This document shows, piece after piece, positions 63,345 to 64,000 of a stretch of DNA of 64,000 bases. A model generated the notes under the pieces. That model was given only the letters and a program-made list of their open reading frames with translations, was not told the origin of the DNA and did not search any database. The stretch covers positions 45,006 through 109,005 of the forward strand of contig JANQPX010000079.1 in the NCBI GenBank assembly GCA_028285265.1, written 5' to 3'. This DNA comes from Geminicoccaceae bacterium (lineage in GTDB: Bacteria; Pseudomonadota; Alphaproteobacteria; Geminicoccales; Geminicoccaceae). Numbering within the stretch: position 1 is the first letter of the stretch; each line of letters opens with the position of its first letter. The translations under genes and the position numbers were made by a program.

Positions 63345-64000
63345 ATGAAACAAGTACTGCAGAATTTAGGAAGCGGCGAGCTGATGCTTGCCGAAGTTCC
63401 TTGTCCCGAGGTCGCTCGCGGACATGTCTTGATTCAGACTCGGAAAAGCCTGATATCGGCCGGCACCGAACGCATGCTTCTTGAGTTTGGTAACGCCAAT
63501 TGGATCGAGCGCGCACGCCAGCAGCCTGACAAGGTCAAAATGGTGCTGGATAAGATCAAAACTGACGGTCTGATGACCACAGTTGAGGCCGTCCGCAGCA
63601 AGTTGGATGAGCCACTGCCGCTTGGCTATTGCAATGTCGGCGAAGTGATCGCCGTTGGCGAAGGCGTTGAGGGCATCGAGATCGGTGATCGCGTTGCGTC
63701 GAACGGACCCCATGCTGAGGTCGTCTCAGTTCCCGTCAATCTCTGCCAGCCCGTACCGACAGGCGTGGAGGATGAGGCAGCAGCGTTCACCGTTTTAGGC
63801 GCAATCGCTCTTCAAGGAGTCCGACTGGCCAAGCCGACCCTGGGCGAGCGCTTCGTTGTGACCGGGCTTGGTCTTTTGGGGCAATTGACCCTTCAGCTGC
63901 TCCGGGCCCATGGCTGTCATGTCCTTGGCATCGATCTCGACCCGCGCAAGCTCGAGCTTGCACGACGATTCGGCGCAGAAACCGTCGACATTAGCGCGGG
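63345..64000 (+). CDS. Zinc-type/bi-domain oxidoreductase, 5' part only
   Basis: 218 residues seen before the right edge. The start MKQVLQNLGSGEL and KSLISAGTERMLL are typical of the long bi-domain dehydrogenases found in polysaccharide clusters, in which an alcohol-dehydrogenase-like part is fused to a Gfo/Idh/MocA oxidoreductase. The cofactor motif VVTGLGLLGQLTLQLL starts near 172. The second domain lies outside the window. It follows wecB by 64 bases and probably shares its transcript. Confidence 0.8.
   Translation, partial: MKQVLQNLGSGELMLAEVPCPEVARGHVLIQTRKSLISAGTERMLLEFGNANWIERARQQPDKVKMVLDKIKTDGLMTTVEAVRSKLDEPLPLGYCNVGEVIAVGEGVEGIEIGDRVASNGPHAEVVSVPVNLCQPVPTGVEDEAAAFTVLGAIALQGVRLAKPTLGERFVVTGLGLLGQLTLQLLRAHGCHVLGIDLDPRKLELARRFGAETVDISA

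Overview
The window reads as chromosomal core DNA of a free-living alphaproteobacterium, moderately GC-rich with GC-rich third codon positions. The evidence is the gene set and its order: aerobic cobaltochelatase cobT-cobS beside a J-domain gene and bolA, a complex-I-like NDUFA9 reductase, the rnd-kdsD-lptCAB-rpoN-ptsN cluster joined to hprK-rapZ-EIIA-HPr-ahcY, tsaE-amgK-addB-addA-trxA, trpF-trpB-trpA-accD-folC, and aroA-cmk-rpsA-ihfB-lapA-pyrF. The genus cannot be fixed from sequence alone. A Rhodospirillales-like lineage is my inference. I see no insertion sequence, integrase, prophage, CRISPR array or rRNA.

Left part (1-27.3 kb). A membrane-bound CHASE4-PAS-GGDEF-EAL protein is cut by the left edge. 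It is followed by cobT, cobS, a J-domain protein and an XRE regulator (all minus), then divergent bolA, an NDUFA9-like reductase (minus) and tRNA-Leu(CAG). From 8.8 to 18.8 kb a long plus-strand run covers RNase D, KDO and LPS transport genes, sigma-54 and the nitrogen/regulatory PTS with HPr kinase, ending at S-adenosylhomocysteinase. tsaE, amgK, addB, addA and trxA follow and end at a clear rho-independent terminator.

Middle (27.3-45 kb). A periplasmic L,D-transpeptidase (plus) faces an AlgH-family gene that unusually carries a signal peptide. Minus-strand blocks follow: folC-accD-trpA-trpB-trpF-pyrF, lapA-ihfB, and rpsA-cmk-aroA. Then come a very acidic TIGR02300 protein, tRNA-Ala(GGC), a five-span membrane protein, a small exported protein and thymidine phosphorylase.

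Right part (45-64 kb), more accessory. A three-gene operon encodes a YfbK-like VWA protein, a sigma-70-type factor and a single-span membrane protein with a TTG start. Then come D-cysteine desulfhydrase, a small orphan, a methyltransferase, greB, a mannose-1-phosphate guanylyltransferase whose cupin half has lost its metal site, an orphan OmpR-type regulator, a beta-helix membrane protein and a TadG-like VWA protein. The edge holds a surface-sugar locus: wecC, an Asp-box protein, wecB and a truncated bi-domain oxidoreductase. This locus suggests synthesis of a ManNAcA-containing polymer.

The best candidate for an undescribed system is the VWA-sigma-membrane-protein operon at 45.0-48.7 kb. Several start codons were moved inward from the longest frame using ribosome binding sites and gene overlaps. 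These choices are stated per gene.
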